DNA of 64,000 bases from Phycisphaerae bacterium (GTDB lineage Bacteria > Planctomycetota > Phycisphaerae > UBA1845 > PWPN01): contig JAUCQB010000119.1 of assembly GCA_030372985.1 (NCBI GenBank), positions 1-64,000 of the forward strand. The letters are read 5' to 3'. Both the position numbers and the translations under genes were made by a program. Each line of letters starts with the position of its first letter. Within the stretch, counting starts at the first letter, position 1. The notes below the pieces were generated by a model that was given only the letters and a program-made list of their open reading frames with translations, had not been told where the DNA came from and searched no databases. Positions 26,448 to 36,200 of the stretch are shown here, piece by piece.

Positions 26448-27689
26448 ATGAGAGCCCAGAAGTTGGATACGCAAGTCCGGCAGGAGCAGATTGCGGAGGC
26501 GGCCTTAGGTGTGGTGGCCTGCCGAGGCATGAAAGGACTCAGTGTCGCCCGGGTCGCACGGCGGATCGGTGTGGTTCCCTCCGCGATCTACCGGCACTAC
26601 GGCAGCAAGGATGAGGTACTCGATGCGGTTCTCGATCTGATTCGTGATCGCCTGCTGGCCAACGTTGCGGCCGTGTGCAACGAGAGCGGCGAGGCGTTGG
26701 ATCGCCTCCGCGGTTTGCTGGTTCGTCATGTCCGACTGCTGCGGGAGAACGAGGGCATACCACGAATCGTCTTTTCACAGGAATTGCATAACGGCGATTC
26801 CGGCCGGAAGGCTCGTATGTGCGGGACCATCAGGGAGTATCTCGGTCAGGTTGCCAAGATCGTACGTGAAGGTCAACAGAATGGCGAAATCCGCTCAGAT
26901 TTCCCGGCGGAGGTCGTGGCCATGATGTTTCTGGGGGTCATTCAACCTGCCGCGTTGCTGTGGGACCTGAGCGACGGCGATTTTGATGTGGCGAGGCACG
27001 CCGAGCGGGCGTGGGAGATCCTTGAAGAGGCCGTCCGGCCCATCGAAGGGGCAGGCCGGGCCGGTTCGGCGAAACAGAAGGAGAACGTCATGAAGGCGAC
27101 TGACATCATGCGAGAAGAGCACCGGGTGATCCAACGCGTCCTGCAGTGCCTGACCGCGGCGACTGACAGGGCCGAGAAGGACGGCACGCTGGACGGCGAC
27201 TCCATCCGGAAGATGATCGCATTCCTTGGTGAATTTGCTGATCGGTGTCACCACGGAAAAGAGGAGGCTCGATTTTTTCCGGTCGCCCGTCGCCGGGGCG
27301 TCACTTGCCTGCCGGGCAATATCGACATCCTGCTGGCTGAGCACGAACAGGGTCGAGCTCACCTTCGGGCGATGGATGAGAACCTCTCGGCGGCCGAGAA
27401 GGATGACGCCGAGGCGAAAACGCGATTCTGCCGGGAGGCGCGACAATACGTTCGCCTGTTGACGGAGCATATCGGGAAGGAAGACAATTGTCTGTTTCCC
27501 GCGGCGGACAGGGCGCTTACCGCAGCGGACCAGGAAGCACTCGTTCGGGCGTTTGAACAGATGGAACGCGAAGAGATGGGTGAGGGAGCGCATGAGCGAC
27601 TCCACGCACTGGCCGATGAACTCTGTTCACGATGGCAGGTGACGGTTCCCGCGGAATCGGGTCATTCCGGTTGTTGCCGCCACGAGTAG
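26448..27689 (+). CDS. TetR-family regulator fused to a C-terminal hemerythrin domain
   Basis: A 413-residue protein from MRAQKLDTQVRQEQI, with an ACGAGGTG site upstream. The N-terminal TetR DNA-binding domain has the HTH VARVARRIGVVPSAIYRHYG; the TetR ligand-binding region runs to about residue 200. After a short linker (GRAGSAKQKENV) comes a hemerythrin domain with a diiron ligand set in EEHRVIQ, CHHGKEEARFFP, AEHEQGRAHL and TEHIGKEDNCLFP. The C-terminus ends in CC (GCCRHE). Hemerythrin domains bind O2 or sense NO and iron, so the fusion could tie repression to oxygen or iron. Two like palindromes, at 26418 and before the exporter genes, suggest it controls itself and the exporter, much as CecR (YbiH) controls ybhGFSR in E. 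coli. An AAGGAG-ATG inside the gene may also give free hemerythrin. Confidence 0.9.
   Translation: MRAQKLDTQVRQEQIAEAALGVVACRGMKGLSVARVARRIGVVPSAIYRHYGSKDEVLDAVLDLIRDRLLANVAAVCNESGEALDRLRGLLVRHVRLLRENEGIPRIVFSQELHNGDSGRKARMCGTIREYLGQVAKIVREGQQNGEIRSDFPAEVVAMMFLGVIQPAALLWDLSDGDFDVARHAERAWEILEEAVRPIEGAGRAGSAKQKENVMKATDIMREEHRVIQRVLQCLTAATDRAEKDGTLDGDSIRKMIAFLGEFADRCHHGKEEARFFPVARRRGVTCLPGNIDILLAEHEQGRAHLRAMDENLSAAEKDDAEAKTRFCREARQYVRLLTEHIGKEDNCLFPAADRALTAADQEALVRAFEQMEREEMGEGAHERLHALADELCSRWQVTVPAESGHSGCCRHE
27078..27092 (+). promoter_or_regulatory. Internal ribosome-binding site for a separate hemerythrin product
   Basis: AAGGAG is followed after 6 nt by an in-frame ATG (27090) that begins MKATDIMREEHRVIQ, exactly where stand-alone hemerythrin proteins start. 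No stop separates it from the TetR part, so one mRNA may make both the fusion and a 200-residue free hemerythrin. Alternatively it is a fossil of two genes joined by loss of a stop. Confidence 0.5.
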
Positions 27690-27754
27690 GCCCCTGAGAA
27701 CCGGCCAGCCCGGGATGAGGCCGTGCTGCCGCTCGCCGGCACCTCCGGGCAAGA

Positions 27755-27776
27755 GATGTGAATGACTCTTCACATC
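27755..27776. promoter_or_regulatory. Probable TetR operator before exporter operon
   Basis: GATGTGAA-N6-TTCACATC is a perfect 8-6-8 inverted repeat, 10 bp upstream of the ATG at 27787. It shares TGTGAATG and TTCACA with the palindrome at 26418. A repressor here would block both transcription and ribosome access. Confidence 0.75.
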
Positions 27777-27786
27777 GGACGCAACC

Positions 27787-28944
27787 ATGACAAAAAAACG
27801 GCTGTTGATGGCGGTATTGGCGGCCGCAGCGGCCGCGGCGCTCGGTTATGGATACCTGAGCAACAGGTCGCATGACGACCCGAACGTTATCCGCGTATCC
27901 GGCAACATCGAGGTGACCGATGCGGAGGTGAGCTTCAGGATCGCCGGACGCGTCGAGGAGCGGCTTGTATCGGAGGGAGAACTCAGTCGGCGGGGCGATG
28001 TCGTGGCCATTCTCGACAGTTCTGACCTGGTCAGCGAAGTGGCCATGCGGCGGGCGGAACTTGGGGTGGCAGAGGCGGCCTTGGCGGAACTGGAGGCCGG
28101 CTCGCGTGCGGAGGAAATTGCCCAGGCAAAGGCTGCGGCGGACAAGACGCGGGCGCATCTGGCCGAGCTGGAGGCGGGCTCGCGACCCGAGGAGATCTCC
28201 ACGGCGGAGGCCACTCTCGAACGAACAAGGGCGGATCTTGAGGACGCCCGGAGCAACTACGAACGTCTCAAGAGGCTGCGCGAGCAGCAGGTGGCGGCCC
28301 AGCAGGAGTTCGACACCTGGAGGGCTCGCTATGAAGCCGCTCAGGCTCGCTTCCGCGAAGCATCGGAGCAACTCAAGCTGGTCAAGGCCGGACCTCGCCA
28401 GGAGCAGATCGAGCAGGCGCGGGCTGATCTGGCCAAGTCGGAAGAAAACTACAAGCTTGTCAAAAACGGCCCCCGCAGGGAGACGATCGCCCAGGCCCGG
28501 GCCCGCGTCGAGCTGGCGAAGGCATCGCTTCAACTGGCGGAGACGCGCCTCGGCTACGCGAAGTTGACCGCCCCCATTTCCGGCGTCGTACTGTCCGAGA
28601 ACGTGGAACCGGGCGAATACGTGGCTCCCGGGACGCCGGTCGTCACCATCGGAGACCTGGAGAATGTCTGGCTCCGCGCGTATATCAACGAGACGGATCT
28701 GGGGCGCGTGAAGGTCGGCCTGAAGGTTCAGGTTACCACGGATACGTATCCCGGCAAGTTGTATGATGGGCGCGTTTCGTTCATCGCGTCCGAAGCGGAG
28801 TTCACGCCCAAGACCGTTCAGACCGCCAAGGAACGCATCAAGCTGGTCTATCGCATCAAAGTGGACATTCCCAATCCCGGCATGGAGCTGAAGCCCGGGA
28901 TGCCCGCCGACGGGGCCATTCTCCTCGTTCAGGATGGTGGATGA
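27787..28944 (+). CDS. HlyD/YbhG-family periplasmic adaptor
   Basis: A 385-residue membrane-fusion protein. One N-terminal TM anchor (MAVLAAAAAAALGYGYL) is followed by a biotinyl-lipoyl half (VSFRIAGRVEERLVSEGE) and a long coiled-coil hairpin with repeated EAGSRAEEIAQAKA/EAGSRPEEISTAEA units. The second lipoyl half is KLTAPISGVVLSENVEPGEYV and the beta-barrel ends KPGMPADGAILL. It bridges the ABC exporter encoded downstream to an outer-membrane channel. It overlaps the next gene by 4 bp and carries a candidate TetR operator just upstream. Confidence 0.93.
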   Translation: MTKKRLLMAVLAAAAAAALGYGYLSNRSHDDPNVIRVSGNIEVTDAEVSFRIAGRVEERLVSEGELSRRGDVVAILDSSDLVSEVAMRRAELGVAEAALAELEAGSRAEEIAQAKAAADKTRAHLAELEAGSRPEEISTAEATLERTRADLEDARSNYERLKRLREQQVAAQQEFDTWRARYEAAQARFREASEQLKLVKAGPRQEQIEQARADLAKSEENYKLVKNGPRRETIAQARARVELAKASLQLAETRLGYAKLTAPISGVVLSENVEPGEYVAPGTPVVTIGDLENVWLRAYINETDLGRVKVGLKVQVTTDTYPGKLYDGRVSFIASEAEFTPKTVQTAKERIKLVYRIKVDIPNPGMELKPGMPADGAILLVQDGG

Positions 28945-29870
28945 TGGACGCCATCGTCGCGAAGGACCTGACCAAGACCTTCGGTTCTCTGACTGCAGTG
29001 AACAACCTCACGTTGACCGTCGCCCGGGGAGAGATCTTCGGTCTCGTGGGGCCCGACGGGGCCGGCAAGACCACGGCGATGCGGCTCCTGACCTCGATCA
29101 TGGCGCCCACATCCGGCGATGCCTGGGTGGCGGGTCATCACGTCGTTCACGAGGCGGAGGCGATTAAGGAACAGATCGGATACATGAGCCAGCGGTTCGG
29201 CCTGTATACCGATCTCACCGTGCTGGAGAACGTTCATTTCTACGCCGACATCTATGGCGTGCCGAGAAGGCGGCGAGACGAGAGAATCGACCGGCTCCTC
29301 GCTTTCAGCAACTTGCTGCCGTTCAAGAAGCGCCTGGCCGGCAACCTTTCGGGCGGGATGAAGCAGAAGCTCGGCCTGGTCTGCGCGCTGATCCACACGC
29401 CGAAGGTGCTCTTCCTCGACGAGCCGACCAACGGCGTGGACCCCGTATCGCGTCGCGACTTCTGGCGGATCCTGTATCAGCTCCTGCGCGAGAAGGTCAC
29501 GATCTTCGTTTCGACGGCCTATCTGGACGAGGCGGAGCGGTGCAACCGGCTGGCCCTGATGCATGCCGGCACGCTGCTGGCCATGGGAACGCCGGGCGAC
29601 GTGAAGCGGCTGATGCGGGGGACCATTGTTGAGGTTCGTTCACACCAGGCGCGCAAGGCCACAACCCTCCTGCGGGAGAGGTTGGAGGCCGATTCAGTAG
29701 GTCTTTTTGGGGACCGCGTTCACATCGTCACTCGCGAACCGGAGGCAGCGGCGATGCGAGCCAGACAGATTCTCGACGCAGGCGGCCTTGAAGTTGCCGG
29801 TGTCGGGACGATCGAACCGACGTTGGAGGATGTGTTCGTGTCGGTCCTGTCCAACCCCTTGAAGGAGTGA
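28941..29870 (+). CDS. ABC exporter ATP-binding protein (first of two)
   Basis: A 309-residue ATPase. Walker A is VGPDGAGKTTAM, the Q-loop region lies around IGYMSQRFGLYTDLTV, the signature is LSGGMKQKLGLV and Walker B VLFLDEPTNGVDP. The D in GPDGAGKT, where most have GPNGAGKT, is typical of the YbhF N-terminal half. It pairs with the second ATPase to drive the two ABC-2 permeases. Its ATG overlaps the hlyD stop (ATGATG), so translation is coupled. Confidence 0.93.
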   Translation: MMDAIVAKDLTKTFGSLTAVNNLTLTVARGEIFGLVGPDGAGKTTAMRLLTSIMAPTSGDAWVAGHHVVHEAEAIKEQIGYMSQRFGLYTDLTVLENVHFYADIYGVPRRRRDERIDRLLAFSNLLPFKKRLAGNLSGGMKQKLGLVCALIHTPKVLFLDEPTNGVDPVSRRDFWRILYQLLREKVTIFVSTAYLDEAERCNRLALMHAGTLLAMGTPGDVKRLMRGTIVEVRSHQARKATTLLRERLEADSVGLFGDRVHIVTREPEAAAMRARQILDAGGLEVAGVGTIEPTLEDVFVSVLSNPLKE

Positions 29871-29873
29871 TTG

Positions 29874-30848
29874 ATGGATGCCCGTGACACGGACAAGGCG
29901 GTCGCCGTCAGGGACCTCGAGAGGCGCTTCGGCAGCTTCGTCGCCGTCAATCATGTCAGCTTTGACGTCATGAAAGGCGAGATCTTTGGATTCCTCGGGC
30001 CCAACGGGGCGGGCAAGTCCACGACCATCCGGATGCTCTGCGGCATTCTTGCGCCCACGGCAGGCACGGGAACGGTCGCCGGATTCGACATACGTGATCA
30101 GACCGAGCAGATCAAGTCCCACATCGGCTACATGAGCCAGAAGTTCTCGCTGTACGAGGATTTGACCGTCGAGGAGAACATCGACTTCTACAGCGGTATT
30201 TACCGCATCCCCCCGGACAAGAAGCGCGAGCGCAAGGAATGGGTCATTGAGATGGCCGGGCTCCACGAGCATCGGCGGCTGCGGACGGGAATACTCTCGG
30301 GCGGCTGGAAGCAGCGGCTGGCGCTGGGCTGCGCGATCCTGCACGAGCCGCCCATCGTTTTTCTCGACGAGCCGACCTCGGGTGTGGATCCCCTCAGCCG
30401 TCGGCAGTTCTGGGATCTGATCTACGAGCTGTCGGGCAGGGGCGTCACGGTTTTTGTGACGACGCACTACATGGATGAGGCGGAATACTGCGACCGACTG
30501 GGACTGATCTACCGCGGCGAGTTGATTGCCCTCGGAACGCCGGGGGCCCTCAAGACCGAGCTGATGCGCGAGGATGTTCTCAGTGTGCTGTGCGAACATC
30601 CCCAGGATGCGATGCCCGAGATCGAGCAGGTCGCCGGGGTAAAGGAGGTCGCTTTGTTTGGCAGGGGCCTGCACGCCGTGGTTGAAGACGGGGCATCGGC
30701 GGCCGTCGGCGTCCGGAGCCGCCTCGTGGAGCGGGGCTACCAGGCCGTGCAAGTCGAGCAGATTGCTCCCTCGTTGGAAGACGTCTTTGTCTCCCTGATC
30801 GAGGCCCGGGACCGCCTCGAACAGCCTCAGCGGGAGGTGCGGCGATGA
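29874..30848 (+). CDS. ABC exporter ATP-binding protein (second of two)
   Basis: A 324-residue ATPase from MDARDTDKAV (ATG 29874, AGGAG upstream; the track start is a TTG at 29871). Walker A is LGPNGAGKSTTI, the signature LSGGWKQRLALG and Walker B IVFLDEPTSGVDP; a C-terminal extension of about 80 residues carries the regulatory-like fold. In E. coli YbhF the two ATPase halves are fused in one protein; here they are separate genes. It overlaps the next gene by 4 bp. Confidence 0.92.
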   Translation: MDARDTDKAVAVRDLERRFGSFVAVNHVSFDVMKGEIFGFLGPNGAGKSTTIRMLCGILAPTAGTGTVAGFDIRDQTEQIKSHIGYMSQKFSLYEDLTVEENIDFYSGIYRIPPDKKRERKEWVIEMAGLHEHRRLRTGILSGGWKQRLALGCAILHEPPIVFLDEPTSGVDPLSRRQFWDLIYELSGRGVTVFVTTHYMDEAEYCDRLGLIYRGELIALGTPGALKTELMREDVLSVLCEHPQDAMPEIEQVAGVKEVALFGRGLHAVVEDGASAAVGVRSRLVERGYQAVQVEQIAPSLEDVFVSLIEARDRLEQPQREVRR

Positions 30849-31978
30849 ACCCGTTGCGCGTGTGGGCCGTTGCCCGCAAGGAATTCATTCACGTGCTGCG
30901 CGACCTCCGCAGCCTGGGCATGGCCGTCGCCATCCCGATGCTGCTTCTCCTGCTGTTTGGTTACGCCCTGACGCTCGACGTGGACCACGTACCCATGGTC
31001 GTGTGGGACCAGAGCGAGTCGCACGCAAGCCGCGAGTTTGTCAGTCGTTTCCGGGGATCCCGTTACTTCTCGATCCGGAATCACGCTCGCAGCTACCCCG
31101 AAGTGGAGCGCGCGATCGACTCCGGCGAGGCGATGATGGCTCTTGTTATCCCTCGAGGTTTCGCCGCGCACATCGAGTCCGGGCGTCCTGTTGCCGTCCA
31201 GTTGATCACGGACGGGAGTGACTCGAATACCGCGACCATCGCGATGGGCTATGCCGAAGCGATTGCCCTTACCTGGTCGCAGGAACTGGCGGTGCGTGAA
31301 ATCCGGCGAACAGGCGGGCGCGCCCTTCATGCGCCGGTGGATGTTCGGCCGAGGACATGGTCCAACCCGGACATGGAGTCCAGGAACTACATCATCCCGG
31401 GGCTGATCGCCGTGATCATGATGGCCATCGCGGCTCTTCTGACCTCACTGACCGTGGCCCGGGAATGGGAGCGGGGCACGATGGAGCAGTTGATCTCGAC
31501 GCCGGTGAAGGGGCGTGAACTCATACTCGGCAAGCTCCTTCCGTACTTCGTAATCGGCATGTTTGACGTGCTGCTGGCCGTTCTGATGGGCGAGTTCCTG
31601 TTCGAGGTGCCGCTGCGCGGGAGCGTGGCACTGCTCTTCGGCACGGCGGCGGTTTTCCTGGCGGGGGCGATGTCGCTGGGAATGGTGATCAGCATTCTGA
31701 CCAAGAGCCAGCTTCTGGTGAGCCAGCTGGCCATGGTGCTGACCTTCCTGCCGTCGTTTCTTCTGTCGGGGTTCATGTATGCGATCAGCAATATGCCCCG
31801 GCCCATCCAGGCAGCCACCTATCTGATCCCCGCCAGGTACTTTGTGAGTCTGCTGAAGGGCATTTATCTGAAGGGTGTCGGGTTGGAGATCCTCGCCGTC
31901 GAGGCTGCACTCCTGACCGGCTTCGGCGTCGGGATGGTGGCACTGGCAAACGCGATGTTCAAGAAGAAGCTGGTCTAG
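30845..31978 (+). CDS. ABC-2 type permease (YbhS/YbhR-like, first)
   Basis: A 377-residue permease. One N-terminal TM helix (MAVAIPMLLLLLFGYALTL) is followed by a large extracytoplasmic domain (about 45-175) and five C-terminal TM helices with the ABC-2 motif REWERGTMEQLISTPV. The end KKKLV is basic and cytoplasmic. It probably forms a heterodimer with the next protein. Substrates of the YbhFSR class include cationic drugs or Na+/Li+; here the substrate is unknown. Confidence 0.92.
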   Translation: MNPLRVWAVARKEFIHVLRDLRSLGMAVAIPMLLLLLFGYALTLDVDHVPMVVWDQSESHASREFVSRFRGSRYFSIRNHARSYPEVERAIDSGEAMMALVIPRGFAAHIESGRPVAVQLITDGSDSNTATIAMGYAEAIALTWSQELAVREIRRTGGRALHAPVDVRPRTWSNPDMESRNYIIPGLIAVIMMAIAALLTSLTVAREWERGTMEQLISTPVKGRELILGKLLPYFVIGMFDVLLAVLMGEFLFEVPLRGSVALLFGTAAVFLAGAMSLGMVISILTKSQLLVSQLAMVLTFLPSFLLSGFMYAISNMPRPIQAATYLIPARYFVSLLKGIYLKGVGLEILAVEAALLTGFGVGMVALANAMFKKKLV

Positions 31979-31980
31979 CC

Positions 31981-33111
31981 ATGTTCGAACGCATTCGGCA
32001 GATGCTGGTCAAGGAGTTCATCCAGGTCTTTCGTGACCCGAAGATGAAGGGCATCATCTTTTTGATGCCGGTCATCCAGGTGCTGGTGTTCGGCTACGCG
32101 GTGACGACCGACGTCAAGCACGTTGCGACGGCGGTCTACGATCTGGACAACAGCGTTGCGAGCCGGGAACTCATTGCCCGTTTCGTCCAATCGGGTTATT
32201 TCGACGTTGTCAAGTACGTCGATGACGAAAACGAGGCCCGCGATCTGGTCGATCGGGGCACGGCGAGCGCTGTGCTGCGGATGAACAAGGGGTTCGAGGA
32301 CGATCTCCGGGCCGGGCGCACGGCCGACCTGCAGGTGATCGTCGACGGCACCGACTCCAACACGGCCCGTATCGTGCTCGATTACGGCGCTGAAATCGTC
32401 GGCCGTTTTTCTGAAAAGGTCCTGCTCACCCGCTACGCCCGGCTGAGGGGTCTTCCGCAGACGCCCGCGCAGGTTACCCTGGCTACGCGTGCCTGGTTCA
32501 ACGAGAACCTCGAGAGCCGCAACTTCTACGTGCCCGGAGTGATCGCCGTCATCGTCCTGCTCGTGACCCTCATGCTGACCAGCATGGCCATCGTGCGGGA
32601 GAAGGAGATCGGCACCATGGAGCAGATCATGGTCTCGCCCATTGCCCCCTACGAGTTCATCCTCGGCAAGACCGTGCCGTTCGCCCTGATCGGCTTTGCC
32701 GACGTGATCGGCATCACTCTGGTCGGCGTGTTTTGGTTCGACGTTCCGATTCGGGGCAATCTGTTGCTGCTGTTCCTGGCGACCACGTTGTATCTGATGA
32801 CGACGTTGGGCGTAGGCCTTCTGATATCGACCGTGAGTCAGACCCAACAGCAGGCCATGATGACCGTTTTTTTCTTCTATTTGCCCGCCGTGCTCCTGTC
32901 CGGTTTCATGTTCCCGATCGCCAACATGCCCGAGGTCGTACAGTGGCTGACGTACCTCAATCCGCTTCGGTACTTCCTGGTGATCGTCCGAGGCATCTTT
33001 CTGAAGGGCGTGGGGCCCGGCATCCTGTGGCCACAGATGCTCGCGCTGACGGTCATGGGCCTTGCCACTTTATGGCTGGCAACGAGGCGTTTTCACAAAA
33101 CGATGGTCTGA
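31981..33111 (+). CDS. ABC-2 type permease (second)
   Basis: A 376-residue paralogue of the previous gene with the same layout. The N-terminal helix is IIFLMPVIQVLVFGYAVTT, the periplasmic domain runs to about residue 175, and IVREKEIGTMEQIMVSPI precedes the C-terminal TM bundle. It starts 2 bp after its partner. It ends the exporter operon and is convergent with the AsmA-like gene. No outer-membrane channel gene is in this operon; a TolC-type gene lies at 49.4 kb in another operon. Confidence 0.92.
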   Translation: MFERIRQMLVKEFIQVFRDPKMKGIIFLMPVIQVLVFGYAVTTDVKHVATAVYDLDNSVASRELIARFVQSGYFDVVKYVDDENEARDLVDRGTASAVLRMNKGFEDDLRAGRTADLQVIVDGTDSNTARIVLDYGAEIVGRFSEKVLLTRYARLRGLPQTPAQVTLATRAWFNENLESRNFYVPGVIAVIVLLVTLMLTSMAIVREKEIGTMEQIMVSPIAPYEFILGKTVPFALIGFADVIGITLVGVFWFDVPIRGNLLLLFLATTLYLMTTLGVGLLISTVSQTQQQAMMTVFFFYLPAVLLSGFMFPIANMPEVVQWLTYLNPLRYFLVIVRGIFLKGVGPGILWPQMLALTVMGLATLWLATRRFHKTMV

Positions 33112-33291
33112 GTGTACGTCGAGCCGAGCAACGCGTGGTGACTGCCGGCGGCGGAACAGATCGTGAATGTGAAGAAAGGATCGATCCGTGCACCCCGGCC
33201 CGATACGCAGCTCCGGCGGAGAATCTTACCGCGATTTGCATTCACGACCGGGGAGATGATCTGATCGCACCGGCGTCGGCCATGGCCGCCG

Positions 33292-36200
33292 TTACCGTTT
33301 CTTCGGCGCAGGCCTGTCGCTCTTTTTTCGGTCTTTCAGGAGGTCGTCGAGCAGCCTCTTTGTTGCATCCTCGAGCGGCTTGGCCGGCGGTTGCGTGGAC
33401 GGTGGCTGCTTGGTCGGCGTTCCGTCCGTCGGTTCCTGCTTTGGCTTTCGGAGCGTGTCTAGGATGCCGGGCGCTTCCTTTGTTACGGCTGCCCGCATCG
33501 CGCGTTCGACCAGTGGCTTCATATCCACGCGGCTCAGGTCCACTTTCGGCAGCAGCCGATTGCCGGTCATCGGGACTGCCACGCGAGCTCCTTCCAGCAG
33601 GCGTGCGTATTCGGTCACCGGCCCGCGGACCCCGAACTTATCGAGAAGGGCGGCCCTTACAGGTACGGAGACGGTCAGATCAACCGTTTCGTCAAGCCCA
33701 ACCGAGCCGGAAAACTTCAGGTCGAAGTTTTCCGGAAACACCATCGTGAGGTTGTCGTACCAGATTCGGCCGTCCCTCAAGGTGAAGTCCACACCGTCCA
33801 TCGTCACCGCAAGCGTCTCCTGCTTATCCATCGCCCCCAATTCGATCAGCAGGGCCATCGGCCCACCGAACTGCACCTTGAAGTTCTTCAGGTCCAGTCG
33901 GCCCTTGCCGCTGCCGCTTTGTCTGATCTGATCGCTCAGCGGCAGAACGATGTCTTCGGTTGCGAGTGAGAGCGTGCCCTCGGCGCGGGTCATGAAGGCG
34001 AAAATGGGATTGATCCTGCTGAGAACGTGCCGGCCGACCTCCGGGGTGATTTGGGCTCCTTCCACCACGAGGACTTTGCCGGGCAGGCGGAAGGTCGGGT
34101 CCGGCGTGCGAAGGTCAATGACGCCGCCGAGGTGCACCTGCCCGAGACTCGCCGGGATGGCCGTCACCGGGATCGTGAGTTCTCCGTCGCGCAGGGTGGG
34201 CGAAAGCTTCGCACTGCCCAGGGCGACTCCATATGCCTTGACCGAAGTCCAGCTGATATCCAGCCCGGTGGCAACGCCGCGATACACCGGGCGGATCTCC
34301 GGTTGATGTGCCGGGCCCTTCACGGTGAACGCACCCGCGGTGGTGCCGGCAAAAGACAGGGTGTCGCGGGTTGCCGGGGCCAATTCGTGGATCAGTGCGG
34401 TGATGGAGTCCCAGGATCCCTCATAGGAGCCCGACAGATCCAGAACGCGAACGGTGGCATAGTGATCGATGGTGCCCGTCATCTTGGCCGACAAGAGTTT
34501 TGAGGCAAGCTCGAACTGCTTGATCGCGACGTTCTCCTCTCGCGTGTTGATGGCCGCGTCGTACACAAACTCGACCCGGTCTTCGTGAACAACCTGCCGG
34601 CCGGTGCCGATCTCGAAGGAATCAATGCGACCATTGCCTGTCGCGATCATGTTGCCCGCGGCCGAGGCGCAGGTGCCGGTGAGCGTCATCCGGCCGGCGA
34701 CTTGCGGCGGCGTCTTCCATTGGCCAATGCGGCCGACCGTCGCGAGGCATTGGGCCAGATCTGCGGTTGCCTCGAACTTGCCGTCCAGGGTGAGGCCCTC
34801 ACGAGTCTTCAGCAGGACTTGTCTGGCGGTCGCGTGTGCCACATCGCTGCTGAGCTCCGCGGTGTCGACGCCCAACGTGCCAAGTTCCGGTGACCAGCGC
34901 ACGTCCGACCAGCCGAGCACCGTGTCCTGCTTTGCGAGCGGCTCGCCGTCCAGGGTGACATTGCGCAACGTGGCCTGCCCGCTTGATACCATTGGCCCTT
35001 CGGCGGAGGCCCGATCGATCTTGGCTTGAACAACCGCCGTTCCCGCATAGCGATCGAGGCCCTTAACGCCGAACCCGGCCGTCTTGGAACCGAGGTAAGC
35101 CAGGTCGGCGTTCTTCACATCCGCGTCGGCGGCGTAGGTGCCGTGCTGGAGATCGAACCATCCGGAACCGGAGGCGACGATCTGGCCGTCGACATCCACG
35201 GTGAAGCTGGAGGCCACGATCTTCGTGACCCTTCCGCTCGCGAGTTCCAGATATCCCGTCTGCTTCAACGCTGCCTTGGCGGCCTCCAGGCTGCCCTTTT
35301 GCGTCTGATAGCGCAGGTCGCTGGCGACCAGGTCGCATGTCATGTCAATGCGGTCGTCGCCGGCTCGTTTGACGCCGAGCGTTCCGGTGATCTTCCCGGC
35401 CGGCGTCTGCAGGCCAATGTCCACAACCTGGCCGAGCTGCTGGTTCAGTTTCGCGAGATCCGCGGTGAGATCGGCATGCAGTTCCGAGGCGGTGCCGCTG
35501 GCGACGACCCGCGCGAACGCCGATTCGACCTCGGTTCGGTGGATCTTGAGGCCCCGGTTTGCCTCCAGCAACACGTCCCATTCGGCGACGATCGGCTCCC
35601 AGCGGGTTGTTCGTCCGTTGTCGACGGCCGTCAGTTCCGTCAGCCGGAGCGATCCTTTCAGGGTCGGTTGGGCGCCGCCGCGAATGCTCAGATTCTCGAT
35701 CTCGAGCTGCCCGCCGGTGATCTGCGCCCCGGGCCGGATGTGAAGCAGCCCCGGTACCGCCTGTGCCAGCGTGGCAAGATTCACGTTGGCGCTGGCGTCG
35801 ACAGTCAAGTCCGGCGTCGCGATCTCGTTGCCTGTCAGCACGGCGGACAACAGTTGCTGCGTAGAAACCTGGACAGGTCGATCGGACGGTGTGTACGCCA
35901 TGCGGACCTGGGCCCTGCCTGCTTGCCCGGTCAACGAGACATCCGCGGATATCGTGCTGGACACCATGCGGGCCCGACCTTCGATCGCCAGATCGGTCGG
36001 ATTGACCTGGGTCACCTCGGCCCCGGCCATCTGAATGCCGGTCGCACGCGACTTGAGGTCAACCAGCGTCTCGCCTGGTTTGAAGGTCAGCTTGGCGTCC
36101 AAGTTTGCCTTCCCGGCTGCGCTGACCTGGTCCATGACGAATTGGGTGAGACCGGCAATATCCACATCGCCGCCGGTGGCGACTCTGATCTGTCCCGACG

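Noticed and set aside
28081-28230. Direct repeats in the hlyD-like gene
   Set aside because: The repeated EAGSR.EEI units are coding repeats of the coiled-coil hairpin typical of this adaptor family, not a separate DNA element.
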